Below are positions 53,782 to 63,000 of a stretch of 64,000 nucleotides of DNA, piece after piece. Position numbers and translations under genes: made by a program. The DNA is taken from positions 2,689,840 through 2,753,839 of the forward strand of contig NZ_KV878783.1 in NCBI RefSeq assembly GCF_001890765.1. Reading direction: 5' to 3'. The notes beneath the pieces are model-generated. The model searched no databases, had not been told where the DNA came from, and saw nothing but the letters and a program-made list of their open reading frames with translations. The stretch is from Spirulina major PCC 6313 (GTDB lineage Bacteria; Cyanobacteriota; Cyanobacteriia; Cyanobacteriales; Spirulinaceae). Each line of letters begins with the position of its first letter. Positions within the stretch are counted from its first letter, which is position 1.

Positions 53782-53996
53782 CTGGTTGACTGACAAAAGA
53801 TTGTGCCCAAACCTCAAAAACCCTCACTATGCCTGGATTTCAGCGTTTTATAATCGGAGCCCCCTTATCGTGAACCATCTTGGCACTGGATTGGAATTGG
53901 CAGAAGCCTTGCCAGTACTCAGTTATGGCTCTCTACAGAGGTGATCGCTGAGATGCCTATGGGACAAGAGTTTTCAAAGTTTTGTCAGTCAATCAG
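53782..53996. mobile_element. 215-bp MITE related to the IS4-type element at 10506
   Basis: Left end CTGGTTGACTGACAAAAG, right end CTTTGTTTTGTCAGTCAATCAG-like (AGTTTTGTCAGTCAATCAG), matching the termini of the 1322-bp IS. Flanked by a perfect 9-bp duplication GTTGTTGAG (53773-53781 and 53997-54005). No internal gene. Removing the element and one duplication restores the reading frame of the interrupted ATPase (RSLTQQ-LISVRF). Confidence 0.93.
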
Positions 53997-54570
53997 GTTG
54001 TTGAGTGAGCGATCGCTGATTTGCTTCGAGAACATCCGGAGCTAATGCTGAGGTTAAATAGTCACGTTGAAAACTATCTAAATTGAGATTCTCAATCAAT
54101 GCATTCGTCAACGGATATAAATCAAAGGGTAAGTCTTTAACACGTCGTTTTTCGTTGAGGCGGCGTTCTTCTTCAGGGGTCGCGATCGCTCGCCTTGGCC
54201 CAACCCGTATCCAGGTTCGCCCATCAAATCTGACTGGTGGGGCATCCGAGGGTTCCACGAGCACAACAGCTAATTCACAATGGTTCAGGCATCGCTTATT
54301 GACTTGGAGGGCTGGAAACGGCAAGATTTTGCCATCAGACCGTAGATTAGCAAGACTGAGCAGCAGATCATCAGTAATGGATAAATGAGCACAAGTTCCA
54401 TCATCATTTACACCAATAAAAAGAACGCCAGGTTTTTGATAATTGGGTAAATCATTGGCAAAGGCACAAATTGCCTGTCTGATTTTTTTGCTGTCTGAAG
54501 GCGAGGCTTTGCGTTCTACTCGATCAGACTCTAGATCATTGAGAAATGCGATTAACTCTTGATCGTCCAT
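53997..54570 (-). pseudogene. AlbA_2-domain ATPase gene, 5' part (split by MITE)
   Basis: Starts ATG at 54570. AlbA_2 DNA-binding domain: LESDRVERKASPSDSKKIRQAICAFANDLPNYQKPGVLFIGVNDDG, then ELAVVLVEPSDAPPVRFDGRTWIRVGPRRAIATPEEERRLNEKR. After RSLTQQ the frame meets the MITE and ends PD-stop at 53989. The truncated product keeps the whole AlbA_2 domain, so partial activity is possible. Confidence 0.87.
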
Positions 54571-54618
54571 CGGTTTTTTTAACTATCCTCAATTATGGAT
54601 ACTTTAAAAGCATCTAAT

Positions 54619-55812
54619 TTAAATGTTTAGTTTGATTTCTTGTTTGTTGAAGGGGAGATCGTTGTTGATCGCGTCGATTTCCTGTTGTTCCATGTCGTTG
54701 ATTTCGGGAATGTAGGCGCGGAGGATTTGGCTCATGCGGGGGTCGTAGAAGCGGTGGAGGCTGTGGTTGGGGGTGGCGGGAAAGCCGCGCCGCCGTTTGT
54801 GACGACCCCCTGCGCCGGGATCGTACAGGGTTATGCCTTGGCTGATCGCCCATTCGATCGGTTTGTAGTAGCAGGCTTCAAAATGGAGGCAGTCGTATTC
54901 TTCAAAACAGCCCCAATATCGCCCGTACATTTGGGTTCCTTTGCGGAGACAGAACGACATTCCGACGGGTTTGGGGTCGATTTGGTCTGCGGGGTAGGCG
55001 ACGAAGAGGACGATGCGATCGCTGTAATTGGGATACAGTTGCTCGAAAAATTTGCGCGTCAGATATTTACTACCCCAATAAAACTTTTCGCAGGTGCTGC
55101 TGTAGAAGTTGTAGATATTGGAATAGAGGTGATGGGGGATTGCGTCCCCGGTTAGGGTTTCAATACGGAGGTTCGCTTTTTGGACGGCTTTGCGTTCGCG
55201 TTTGATGTTTTTGCGTTGGTTGGAATTGAAAATTTTTAAATAGTCGTCGAAGGTTTGAAATTCGTGACTCTTCCAAATGTAACTGTGGTGGAGCCAACTG
55301 CTCAGGCCGCATTGTTCCGCGAGGGGTCGCCAATCGGGATCAACAAAGAGAAAATTCACCCCAGAAAGTTGGTTGCGATCGCAAAATCGATCAATTTCGC
55401 GCATCATTTGAGCCGTCATCGCCGCTTCATCCTCACCGGGAGCGATTAAAAACCGATAGCCCACCGTCGGAGTGATCGGAGTCATGCCCACCAGTTTCGG
55501 ATAGTAGGAGCCGCCTAGACGATGGCATAGATCTGCCCATTGATGGTCAAAGACAAATTCGCCATAACTATGGCCTTTAATATAGAGGGGAGCCGCGCCG
55601 ATCAGGGTGCGATCGCGCCATAGGGTCAGGTGACAGGGTTGCCATCCCGCCCGCGCCGTCACACTGCCGGAGGTTTCGAGATTATGCAGCCACTCCCACT
55701 CTAAAAACGGAGTCGCCAAGGGTAAGGCGAGGTCATCCCAGGCGGCTTGGGGAATTTCCGCGAGATGACTATGCCAAGACAAACGATATTGAGCCGCCAC
55801 GATCCCATCCAA
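54619..55812 (-). CDS. GNAT-family acyltransferase (COG3146, FemAB-like)
   Basis: 397 residues. Typical COG3146 features: LALPLATPFLEWEWLHNLETSGSVTARAGWQPCHLTLWRD, LYIKGHSYGEFVFDHQWADLCHRLGGSYYPKLVGMTPITPTVGYRFL, NFLFVDPDW, HSYIWKSHEFQTFDDYLKIFNSNQRKNIKRERKAV and GMSFCLRKGTQMYGRYWGCFEEYDCLHFEACYYKPIEWAI. Predicted N-acyl transfer, in the family sometimes linked to peptidoglycan or lipid modification. Substrate unknown. The start ATG at 55812 has no competing upstream ATG. Confidence 0.85.
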   Translation of the reverse strand: MDGIVAAQYRLSWHSHLAEIPQAAWDDLALPLATPFLEWEWLHNLETSGSVTARAGWQPCHLTLWRDRTLIGAAPLYIKGHSYGEFVFDHQWADLCHRLGGSYYPKLVGMTPITPTVGYRFLIAPGEDEAAMTAQMMREIDRFCDRNQLSGVNFLFVDPDWRPLAEQCGLSSWLHHSYIWKSHEFQTFDDYLKIFNSNQRKNIKRERKAVQKANLRIETLTGDAIPHHLYSNIYNFYSSTCEKFYWGSKYLTRKFFEQLYPNYSDRIVLFVAYPADQIDPKPVGMSFCLRKGTQMYGRYWGCFEEYDCLHFEACYYKPIEWAISQGITLYDPGAGGRHKRRRGFPATPNHSLHRFYDPRMSQILRAYIPEINDMEQQEIDAINNDLPFNKQEIKLNI

Positions 55813-55927
55813 TAAAAATCACGCTTTTAAGGTAGCGTATGGTGCTGGGTTGCGGGGGCGATCTGAGGAGATGGCGTGATCTGCCCTTGGTACAATCAAG
55901 ACAGTCCAACCGATCGCACGATTCACC

Positions 55928-56473
55928 ATGTTTCGACCTGTCCGATTTTTAGGTTTCTTGCTGGCTGTGATCCTGTGCTGTACGGGTTGCACAAGCGCGA
56001 TCGCCGGATTGCAACCCTACCATAACGGTCAATATCAGTTCCTGTATCCTAGGGGCTGGGTGGCAGTGGATGTGCAGAATGCGTCGCCGGGGGTGGCGCT
56101 GGTGCTGCGGGATATGGTGGAACGCACGGAAAATGTCAGTTTGATTATTAGTGACGTTCCCGCTGGGCAAAGTCTCGCAAGCCTTGGCACACCGACGGAG
56201 GTGGGCTATCGCTTTTTTCAAGAAGCCAAAGAGAATCCCCTCAAGCGTCAGGTGGAATTTATCAACGCCGATGCAGCGGAAAACGCGGGGGAAACCTATT
56301 ATCGGCTCGAATATGCGGTCACCTTTCCCGATGGTCAACAGCGCCATAATCTCGCTGATGTGGTGATCCACAACCAAAAACTCTACACGTTTAACCTGTC
56401 TACGCCAGAGCGACGTTGGCAACGGTGGAGCGATCGCTTTCAAGCGGTGGTGAATTCGTTCCAGGTGTTATAA
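55928..56473 (+). CDS. psbP: CyanoP (PsbP-like photosystem II lipoprotein)
   Basis: 181 residues. Lipoprotein signal: FLGFLLAVILCCTGCTSA with lipobox LCCTGC. Mature domain: YHNGQYQFLYPRGWVAVDVQNASPGVALVLRDMVERTENVSLIISDVP...LGTPTEVGYRFF...AAENAGETYYRLEYAV, the PsbP fold. Cyanobacterial PsbP binds early PSII intermediates on the lumenal side. Followed within a few bases by the ABC exporter, but a functional link is not implied. Confidence 0.92.
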   Translation: MFRPVRFLGFLLAVILCCTGCTSAIAGLQPYHNGQYQFLYPRGWVAVDVQNASPGVALVLRDMVERTENVSLIISDVPAGQSLASLGTPTEVGYRFFQEAKENPLKRQVEFINADAAENAGETYYRLEYAVTFPDGQQRHNLADVVIHNQKLYTFNLSTPERRWQRWSDRFQAVVNSFQVL

Positions 56474-56477
56474 ACCC

Positions 56478-58259
56478 TTGGTGCTCCAGGCCATCCGCCC
56501 CCGGTGGTACGTTGTGCAACAGGCGTTACTCCTGATCTGGCACAGTGGCAAAGGCTGGGCGATCGCTCAACTGAGTCTGGCGCTGCTCCAAGGACTCTTA
56601 CCCTTTGCCAGCTTGCTGCTGATCCAGCAATTGATCGACACCTTGACCCAGCCGGAGCCGAAGCTGGGCGGGTTGGGGTGGCTCGTGTTCGGGTTGGGGG
56701 CGGTGCAACTGGTGACGGCGGCTGGTAGCACCGTGGCGGGAGTGGTGAGTGATGCACAACAGCAACAGATCACCGACTATGTGCAGGATCTGTTGCACGC
56801 GAAATCGATCGCCCTAGACCTGGAATATTACGAAAACGCCCAATATTACGAGAGCCTCCACGCCGCCCAACGAGAAGCCCCCTACCGTCCGACCGCTATG
56901 ATGAATCACCTCACCAGTTTGGTGCAGCAGGGGGTGGGGTTGGGGATCATTGCGGGGTTGTTGGTGTCGCTCCATGGGGCGATCGCGCCGCTGTTGGTGC
57001 TCACGGTGTTGCCCTTTGCGATCGCTCGCACCCACCACAGCCGCCAACTCCTGCACCACTGGCGACAGTGGTTACAGCAAGAACACCGCGCCAACTATTT
57101 CAGCCACCTCCTCACCGACGGCAACCACGCCAAAGAGATCCGCCTTTACGATTTGGGCGATCGCTTTCACCACCGTTTTGCTCAACTGCGGCGCAGGGTC
57201 CGCCTGGAAAAACTGCGCTTGTCCCAGCGGCGGGCCAAGGCGGAAATCATCACCCAAGGCGGGGCTGCGATCGCCATCTTCGCCCTGATCGCATTCCTCA
57301 CCCTCCGCACCGCCCAAGGCCACCTCAGCCTCGGCAGTTTCGTCCTCTACTACCAAGCCCTCAATCGCGGCCAGGACAGCCTACGGACATTCCTGAAGAG
57401 TCTGGCCAGCCTCTACGAGCACAGCCGCTTCTTGATCAGCTTTCAAGACTTTCTCGCCCTCCCCACCCAAATTCACGAACCCAGCCAGCCCTACCCCGTC
57501 CCCACCCTAATCACCAAGGGCATCAAATTTGAAAACGTGACCTTTCACTACCCCAACCATGCCAAACCGGTGTTAGCGGGGTTAGATTTTGAGATTCCAG
57601 CCGGGCAGACGGTGGCCCTCGTGGGAGCGAATGGGGCCGGGAAAACAACGTTAATTAAGCTCCTCTGTCGCCTCTACGAACCGACGGCGGGGGCGATTAC
57701 CGTCGATGGGGTGGATCTGCGGTGTTTTAGGGTGCGGGACTGGCGGCAGCAGTTGGGGACGGTGTTTCAGGACTATGGGCGCTATAACCTGACGGTGTTG
57801 GAGAATGGGACGTTAGCCGATCCAGCAGCAGAATTATCAACCGTGCGCCGCTGGGCGGCTCAGTTGGGACTCGATGGGAAAATTATGGGGTTTCTCCAGC
57901 AGTACGAGACGATTTTGGGGAATCAGAGTGTGGCGGGGGAGGAGTTGAGTGTGGGGGAGTGGCAAAAAATGGGGTTGTTGCGGGCGTTGGTGCGCTCGGC
58001 TCCGGTGTTGATTTTAGACGAGCCGACCAGTGCCATTGACCCCCAAGCGGAGGCGGATTTAATTGCGCAATTTCACGCCTTGAGCCGCGATCGCACCACC
58101 CTGATGATTAGCCATCGCCTGTCTACGGTGAAAGATTGCGATCGCATCTATGTCCTCGCTCACGGCCGCATCACCGAACAGGGAACCCACACCGAACTTC
58201 TCGCCCAGGGGGGAATCTATGCCCGTCTCTTCCACGCCCAAGCCCAGTTTTATCAATGA
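56478..58259 (+). CDS. ABC transporter, fused permease and ATPase
   Basis: 593 residues; start is TTG 56478 or GTG 56481, no ATG nearby. About 20-330: six-helix transmembrane domain of exporter type. About 345-590: ATPase with Walker A VGANGAGKTTLIKLL, Q-loop GTVFQDYGRYNLTV, a signature that reads VAGEELSVGEWQKMGLLRAL (LSVGEWQ in place of LSGGQ), Walker B PVLILDEPTSAIDP and H-loop LMISHRLSTVKDCDRI. The LSVGE-WQ form occurs in a subgroup of peptide or lipid exporters. Works as a dimer; substrate unknown. Confidence 0.87.
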   Translation: MVLQAIRPRWYVVQQALLLIWHSGKGWAIAQLSLALLQGLLPFASLLLIQQLIDTLTQPEPKLGGLGWLVFGLGAVQLVTAAGSTVAGVVSDAQQQQITDYVQDLLHAKSIALDLEYYENAQYYESLHAAQREAPYRPTAMMNHLTSLVQQGVGLGIIAGLLVSLHGAIAPLLVLTVLPFAIARTHHSRQLLHHWRQWLQQEHRANYFSHLLTDGNHAKEIRLYDLGDRFHHRFAQLRRRVRLEKLRLSQRRAKAEIITQGGAAIAIFALIAFLTLRTAQGHLSLGSFVLYYQALNRGQDSLRTFLKSLASLYEHSRFLISFQDFLALPTQIHEPSQPYPVPTLITKGIKFENVTFHYPNHAKPVLAGLDFEIPAGQTVALVGANGAGKTTLIKLLCRLYEPTAGAITVDGVDLRCFRVRDWRQQLGTVFQDYGRYNLTVLENGTLADPAAELSTVRRWAAQLGLDGKIMGFLQQYETILGNQSVAGEELSVGEWQKMGLLRALVRSAPVLILDEPTSAIDPQAEADLIAQFHALSRDRTTLMISHRLSTVKDCDRIYVLAHGRITEQGTHTELLAQGGIYARLFHAQAQFYQ

Positions 58260-58304
58260 ATCTCCCCAGCCATCCCCATCTGTATTTGTTTTACTAAAAT
58301 AGTG

Positions 58305-58510
58305 CGGGAGTCTGAAAGCCCCGTCAATTGATTGCGGGGATGAAAGACGGCACGAGCGACGTTAGTCGCCCTCCTTGGGCTAGTCGTGTTAGGCTGCTAT
58401 CTGGGATTTCAAACGTCCAGGAACGATCACAAGGCCAAAAACCGACAGGCCTGGAAGCATTTCAAGGGTAAGCAGGCAGCGTAATGAGTGGGCGGATTGC
58501 CTGCGTCATC
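58305..58510 (+). ncRNA. Candidate structured RNA (possibly OMEGA/HEARO-like)
   Basis: A gene-free stretch that folds into a compact series of helices: CCCCG/CGGGG (58319-58339), a multi-branch helix CACGA/TCGTG (58351-58388) enclosing GCGAC-GTTA-GTCGC and a CCC/GGG hairpin, then AGGC/GCCT around 58432-58452, and GCAGGCA/TGCCTGC (58472-58504). This density of nested helices is unusual for intergenic DNA. A lone IscB/HEARO-type omega-RNA or a tnpB-element remnant are candidates; no iscB gene follows. Strand and identity are inferred. Confidence 0.4.
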
Positions 58511-58546
58511 CAATCTAACGATTTGGTCGCCTCGGAAGACTTGAAT

Positions 58547-59804
58547 TTGACTTACTCCCCCGTTTAGAAAACGGGGGATTCTGGGATCAAACAGCAATAG
58601 CAGGCAACGCCTGTCTGACATCACCTAACCCAATGGCTGAAGCCCCAGCCACTTTAATATTCATCGCCGCATTCTCATCCCGGTCATTCTCTGCCGAGCA
58701 ACTGGGACACCGCCAATGGCGAGTCTCTAAATCCAGATGCTCCAAAATATGACCACAACTTGAACAGGTCTTGCTCGAAGGGAACCAGCGGTCAACATAG
58801 ACCACCCGCTTCCCCTTCTTCGTCGCCACCCACTCCAGGATTTGCAGAAACTCCCGAAACGCCAAATCACTCACCTTACGCCCCCAAAGCCGCTGCATCG
58901 CCTTGAGGTTCAAGGTTTCAAAACACAGCCCATCAAACTGATTCGTCAGTTGATGGGCTAACTTCCAAAACCAGTCCCGCCGTCGATGGGCAATATCTTC
59001 ATGCTTGCGGGCTAAGTTCAATCGGGCACGTTCTCGATTCGCTGAACCCTTTTGCTTACGGGACAACTCTCGACTCGCTTTGCGAACCGAGTTAAGTGAC
59101 TGCTTGAAGAACAAGGGGGCATCAATCTTGAATCCCTCAGAACAGGTCAGAAACGTCTTAAGTCCAAAATCAAAACCAGCAATGTTACCTGTCTCGGTTT
59201 TGACTTGGGGTTCTGACAGGGTATCTACCGTGACAATCATGAACAGTTCTCCCAAGGGAGTTCGTTTAATCGTCACGGTCTTGACCTTGCCCTCAATGGG
59301 GCGAGAGTGCCAATATTGATAGACTTTGTTCCCAATCCTGACCCGGTTGCCACCGAGGAATTTGTACCCAGCTTGCTTGAGGGTGAAGGATTTGTACTTT
59401 CGGGTCTTCTTAAAGTTTGGCAGGCGAACGCCTTTTTTGTTGTGTTTGAAGAACAGTTGATACGCTTTCTCAATTCGTTGGCAGATATCCTGTACGGCTT
59501 GAGAACCCACCTGCAACCACCAGGGGTTCCGTTTCCGAAGCTTGGCGATGTGTTTTTGCAGTCGGGCGCAGTTCAAGTGCTTGCCCCACATTCGGTAGTA
59601 CCGTTTGTGGAGGGCAACACAATGGTTGTAGATACGCCCTGCGGCATTGATGGTCCGCTTGAGGTATCTATTCCGCTTATGCTGGTAGAGCTTGAACTTG
59701 AGCGTTTTCATGGTTGCTATGATACCTCGGTATCACGGCTGAATAAATTCAGCCCTTCGCTTATATCCCCCGTTTGGAAAACGGGGGCTTTACGCTTTAC
59801 ATTC
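58547..59804 (-). mobile_element. IS200/IS605-type element with tnpB only, copy 2
   Basis: 1258 bp, the same length as copy 1 at 37860-39117. Left end (on the - strand) follows TTAC (complement of 59805-59808); right end is GTAAGTCAA at 58547. The left-end hairpin differs in its outer part (GTAAAGCCCCCG instead of CTTATATCCCCCG), so the copies have diverged slightly. No tnpA. Confidence 0.88.
58587..59711 (-). CDS. tnpB: TnpB, RNA-guided nuclease of IS200/IS605 type
   Basis: 374 residues, nearly identical to the protein at 37953. Substitutions include L/V in VKT(L/V)TIKR, NLDAP/KIDAP, NAVRK/NSVRK, SAHRE/SANRE, LSRKH/LARKH and FDMLC/FDGLC. The RuvC residues (GFDFGLKTFL, CFETLNL, DRDENAA) and zinc finger are intact. 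Its predicted guide is the flank beyond the right end, reading leftward from 58546 (ATTCAAGTCTTCCGAGG), which differs from copy 1. Confidence 0.93.
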   Translation of the reverse strand: MKTLKFKLYQHKRNRYLKRTINAAGRIYNHCVALHKRYYRMWGKHLNCARLQKHIAKLRKRNPWWLQVGSQAVQDICQRIEKAYQLFFKHNKKGVRLPNFKKTRKYKSFTLKQAGYKFLGGNRVRIGNKVYQYWHSRPIEGKVKTVTIKRTPLGELFMIVTVDTLSEPQVKTETGNIAGFDFGLKTFLTCSEGFKIDAPLFFKQSLNSVRKASRELSRKQKGSANRERARLNLARKHEDIAHRRRDWFWKLAHQLTNQFDGLCFETLNLKAMQRLWGRKVSDLAFREFLQILEWVATKKGKRVVYVDRWFPSSKTCSSCGHILEHLDLETRHWRCPSCSAENDRDENAAMNIKVAGASAIGLGDVRQALPAIAV

Positions 59805-60057
59805 GTAATACTGGGGTTAATCCAAGGTTAATGATTAACCAATAAGATGGGAAAAACCGGGGAAAAGGTGTGGAAAACGGCGATCGCTTGGGGAAAAGTC
59901 GTCCGCATGCGGGGGATGAATCGTGAAGTTGAGGCGGAATGAGCCGCCACGCCCTCGCCTAACGTTGAGCTAGATTGGGCAGAATCCCTCAGACTTAGAT
60001 CATGGGCGGAGGGCCAATTCAGATTATGTTAAAAAGAGTGATCCGAATGTAGCTTAA
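59805..60057. other. Intergenic region between tnpB copy 2 and the TPR-CHAT gene
   Basis: No gene or clear repeat is recognised. A short AT-rich stretch at 60020-60050 (GATTATGTTAAAAAGAGTG) may hold the promoter of the next gene. Confidence 0.4.
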
Positions 60058-63000
60058 TTGAATGCCCTGCTAATGTTGCAATTCCCGCTGCAATGGTTGA
60101 GGGATCTGATTCGTGCCATGTTTAATGCCGAATCCCCGACCCCCCATCCCACTGAAATCACCCCCCTGACCAATGATGGGTATGAATCCCTGTTCTACCA
60201 AATGTTAGAGGGGGTGGCGCAGGGGTGGCAGTGTGATGATCTGGTGAATCGCTTGGGGATTCGTCAACATGATCCCTGGTTTGTGTCGTGGCTCCATCGC
60301 TACGGCAAGAGTTTGCTGCGTCAATCACCCCAGTATCTCAACCGGGAGATGGCTCTGCGGATGGTGCGGTTGGGGAATTTGGGCTGTGGAGAGTTGGGGG
60401 ATGTGTCGGCAGGGTTGGGACGACGCTTGTTGAATATGAGCGATCGCGCTGCCCTCAACGCCCCGCAAGCCACGAAGCCCGCCACGGTGCTCACCTCTGA
60501 TGATCCCCACGAACTGTTTAAATACGGCCTCGAACTCTACACCACCGGCGAACTCGATGGGGCGATTTCCCTCTGGCGCACGGCGTTAGAGCAGCGACCG
60601 AAGTTTGAGCAGGCGGAAAATGCCTGCGGAGTCGCGCTGTATTATCAGGGACAACGGGCCGAGGCCCTGGCGCAGTTTGAACAACTCCTCAGCCACCATC
60701 CCGATTCTGATTTAGGGCATTTTAACCAGGGTAATTTGTTGCTGGGGTTGGGGCGATTTAGGGAGGCGATCGCTCATTTCACCCATGGTATTGAGCAGGG
60801 GCAAGATCTCAGTTACTATGCCTATCTGGGGCGCGGCCATGCTTACCATCGCCTGGGGGATCATGCCCTGGCCTGGCGGGATTATGAGGCGGCGATCGCT
60901 CTCCGGCCGGATTGGCCCTGGGGCTATACTGGCCGGGGGATGGTGACTCTGGCCTGGGGAGATGGAGAGGCCGCGATCGCCGACTTTAGCCAAGCCCTGC
61001 ACCATGACCCCAATGATTACTACGCCTACCACGGTCGGGGTCTGGCTTGGCAAGCCTTGGGGCGACACCAAGCCGCCGTCGAGGACTTCACCCAAGTCAT
61101 CCTCCTCGCACCCAACCTGCATCAAGCCTATTACAATCGCGGCAACAGCCACGCCGATTTAAGCCACTATGGCAAAGCGATCGCCGACTACAAAGAAGCC
61201 CTCGCCCTCCAACCCCAATCCGTCTTCGCCCTCAACGGTCGCGGCCTGGCCTTGAGCAAAATCGGACAAACTGAGGCCGCCCTCGCTGACTTCACCACGG
61301 CTCTGGCGCTAGATTCTGACTGTTGGCAAGCCTGGGTTAATCGTGGCTGGACACTCTACAACGCCCCCGACCAGGGCCCCACCGCCGCCCTGCAAAATTG
61401 GGAAACCGCCATCAATGAACTGCAACACCTCAGCCACGATCGCGCCCTGGCCCTCGGAACCCTAGCCCATGCCATTGGCCAAGTGTTTGGACAGGTGGCC
61501 CAAACGCAACCGAAGCAGGCGCGACCGCTGCTAGAACGTGCGATCGCTGCCCTCCGCCGCAGCCTCGACTTTCTCCAAGATCAGCCCAACCTTGAAGCCT
61601 ACTACCTAGAGGTGATGACGGATCTGATTGTCACCTATCAGCGCACCGGCAGCATCCTCAACACCAAAAATCACCTCAACATTGCCCTGCTGATCATCAA
61701 TCAACTGCAACTCAACGCCATCAACGTCAGCCAAAAACGGCGCTGGTTGCATCAATTGCGGGGGATCTATCAACTCAAAGTTGAGCAACTGTCCCAAGCC
61801 ATCGACCCCAAACAGCGGCTCCAAGCGATCGAACTGGCCGAAGAACGGCGCAACGCACTGCTCCAGAGTCAACTCAATCCCGACTGGGACGGTCAGATCC
61901 TGCCGCCCCCCACCTATAGCCAGATGCAACAGTTGCTCACCGAAGAAACCGGGCTGCTCTATTGGCACATTAGTCCCGCCAGCATTACCCTGTTTGTCGT
62001 GCTCCATCGACAGCCTTTACAGGTGATCCCAGGCAACTACGACCAACTAAACCAGTTTCGGGATTGGTGGCAGCAGTGGTCGAGCTTGGAATTTGTCAGT
62101 GAGCAGCACAGCCAACAGCCCGAAGATGATCAGCATTGGCGCAATCAACTCTTGCCGCGCTTGGCGGAACTCGGTGAGATTTTGCAGTTGGCCCAGGTGT
62201 GGGAACGGTTGCCGGAAGACCTGACCCATTTAATCATCGTGCCCCATCAGAAATTGCATCTCGTTCCCCTCCATTTGGCGATTAATCATCCCCAGTTTGA
62301 TCATCTTGCCTATGTGGTGACCTATCTGCCGTCGGTACAGATGGGGTTAACCCTGCTACAACACCAGCACGAGCGCCCGTTGCCGGCCTTGCGATCGCTC
62401 CTCACCATTGCCGGATCGGCCGGGGTTTCTCCCCATGCCGCCGCCGAAGTTGCGATCGTGGCTCAGTTTTTTGAGCATGACTCGATCGACCCAGGCCAAG
62501 CCACGCCCGCCCAGGTACAGTCTGCCTTGGCTACAGCGGTGGAACTGTGCCATTTTGCGGGGGATGCTTGGTGGGATGGTACATGGGGCGAAACCTCAGG
62601 CTTGCAGTTGGCGCAGGATCGCCAGGTTGCGATCGCTCAACTCAAACACCTCGACGCACCCACGCCCCCCTTCGTCTGTCTGTCGGGCCACTGGCTCCAG
62701 TTGGGGCCAGATTTTCACCTTGACCTCGAAGGCTTAGGGTTCCCAACGGTCTTTCTCCACAAAGGGTCTAGCCATGTGGTGGTGAGTCTCTGGCCCGTGG
62801 CGGAAATATCCACGGCGTTACTCATGGGGTATATGTATGCACTGTTAAAGGACAACATCACGCCTGCGATCGCCCTCCATCAGTCCCAAAACTGGCTGCA
62901 AACCTTAACCTATCAAGACCTGCTGCACCACTACGAGACCCTCCTCAAGCACCTGACCCACGCCGCCCCCCCCGGCCTTGACCACCTCAAAATCGCCCAG

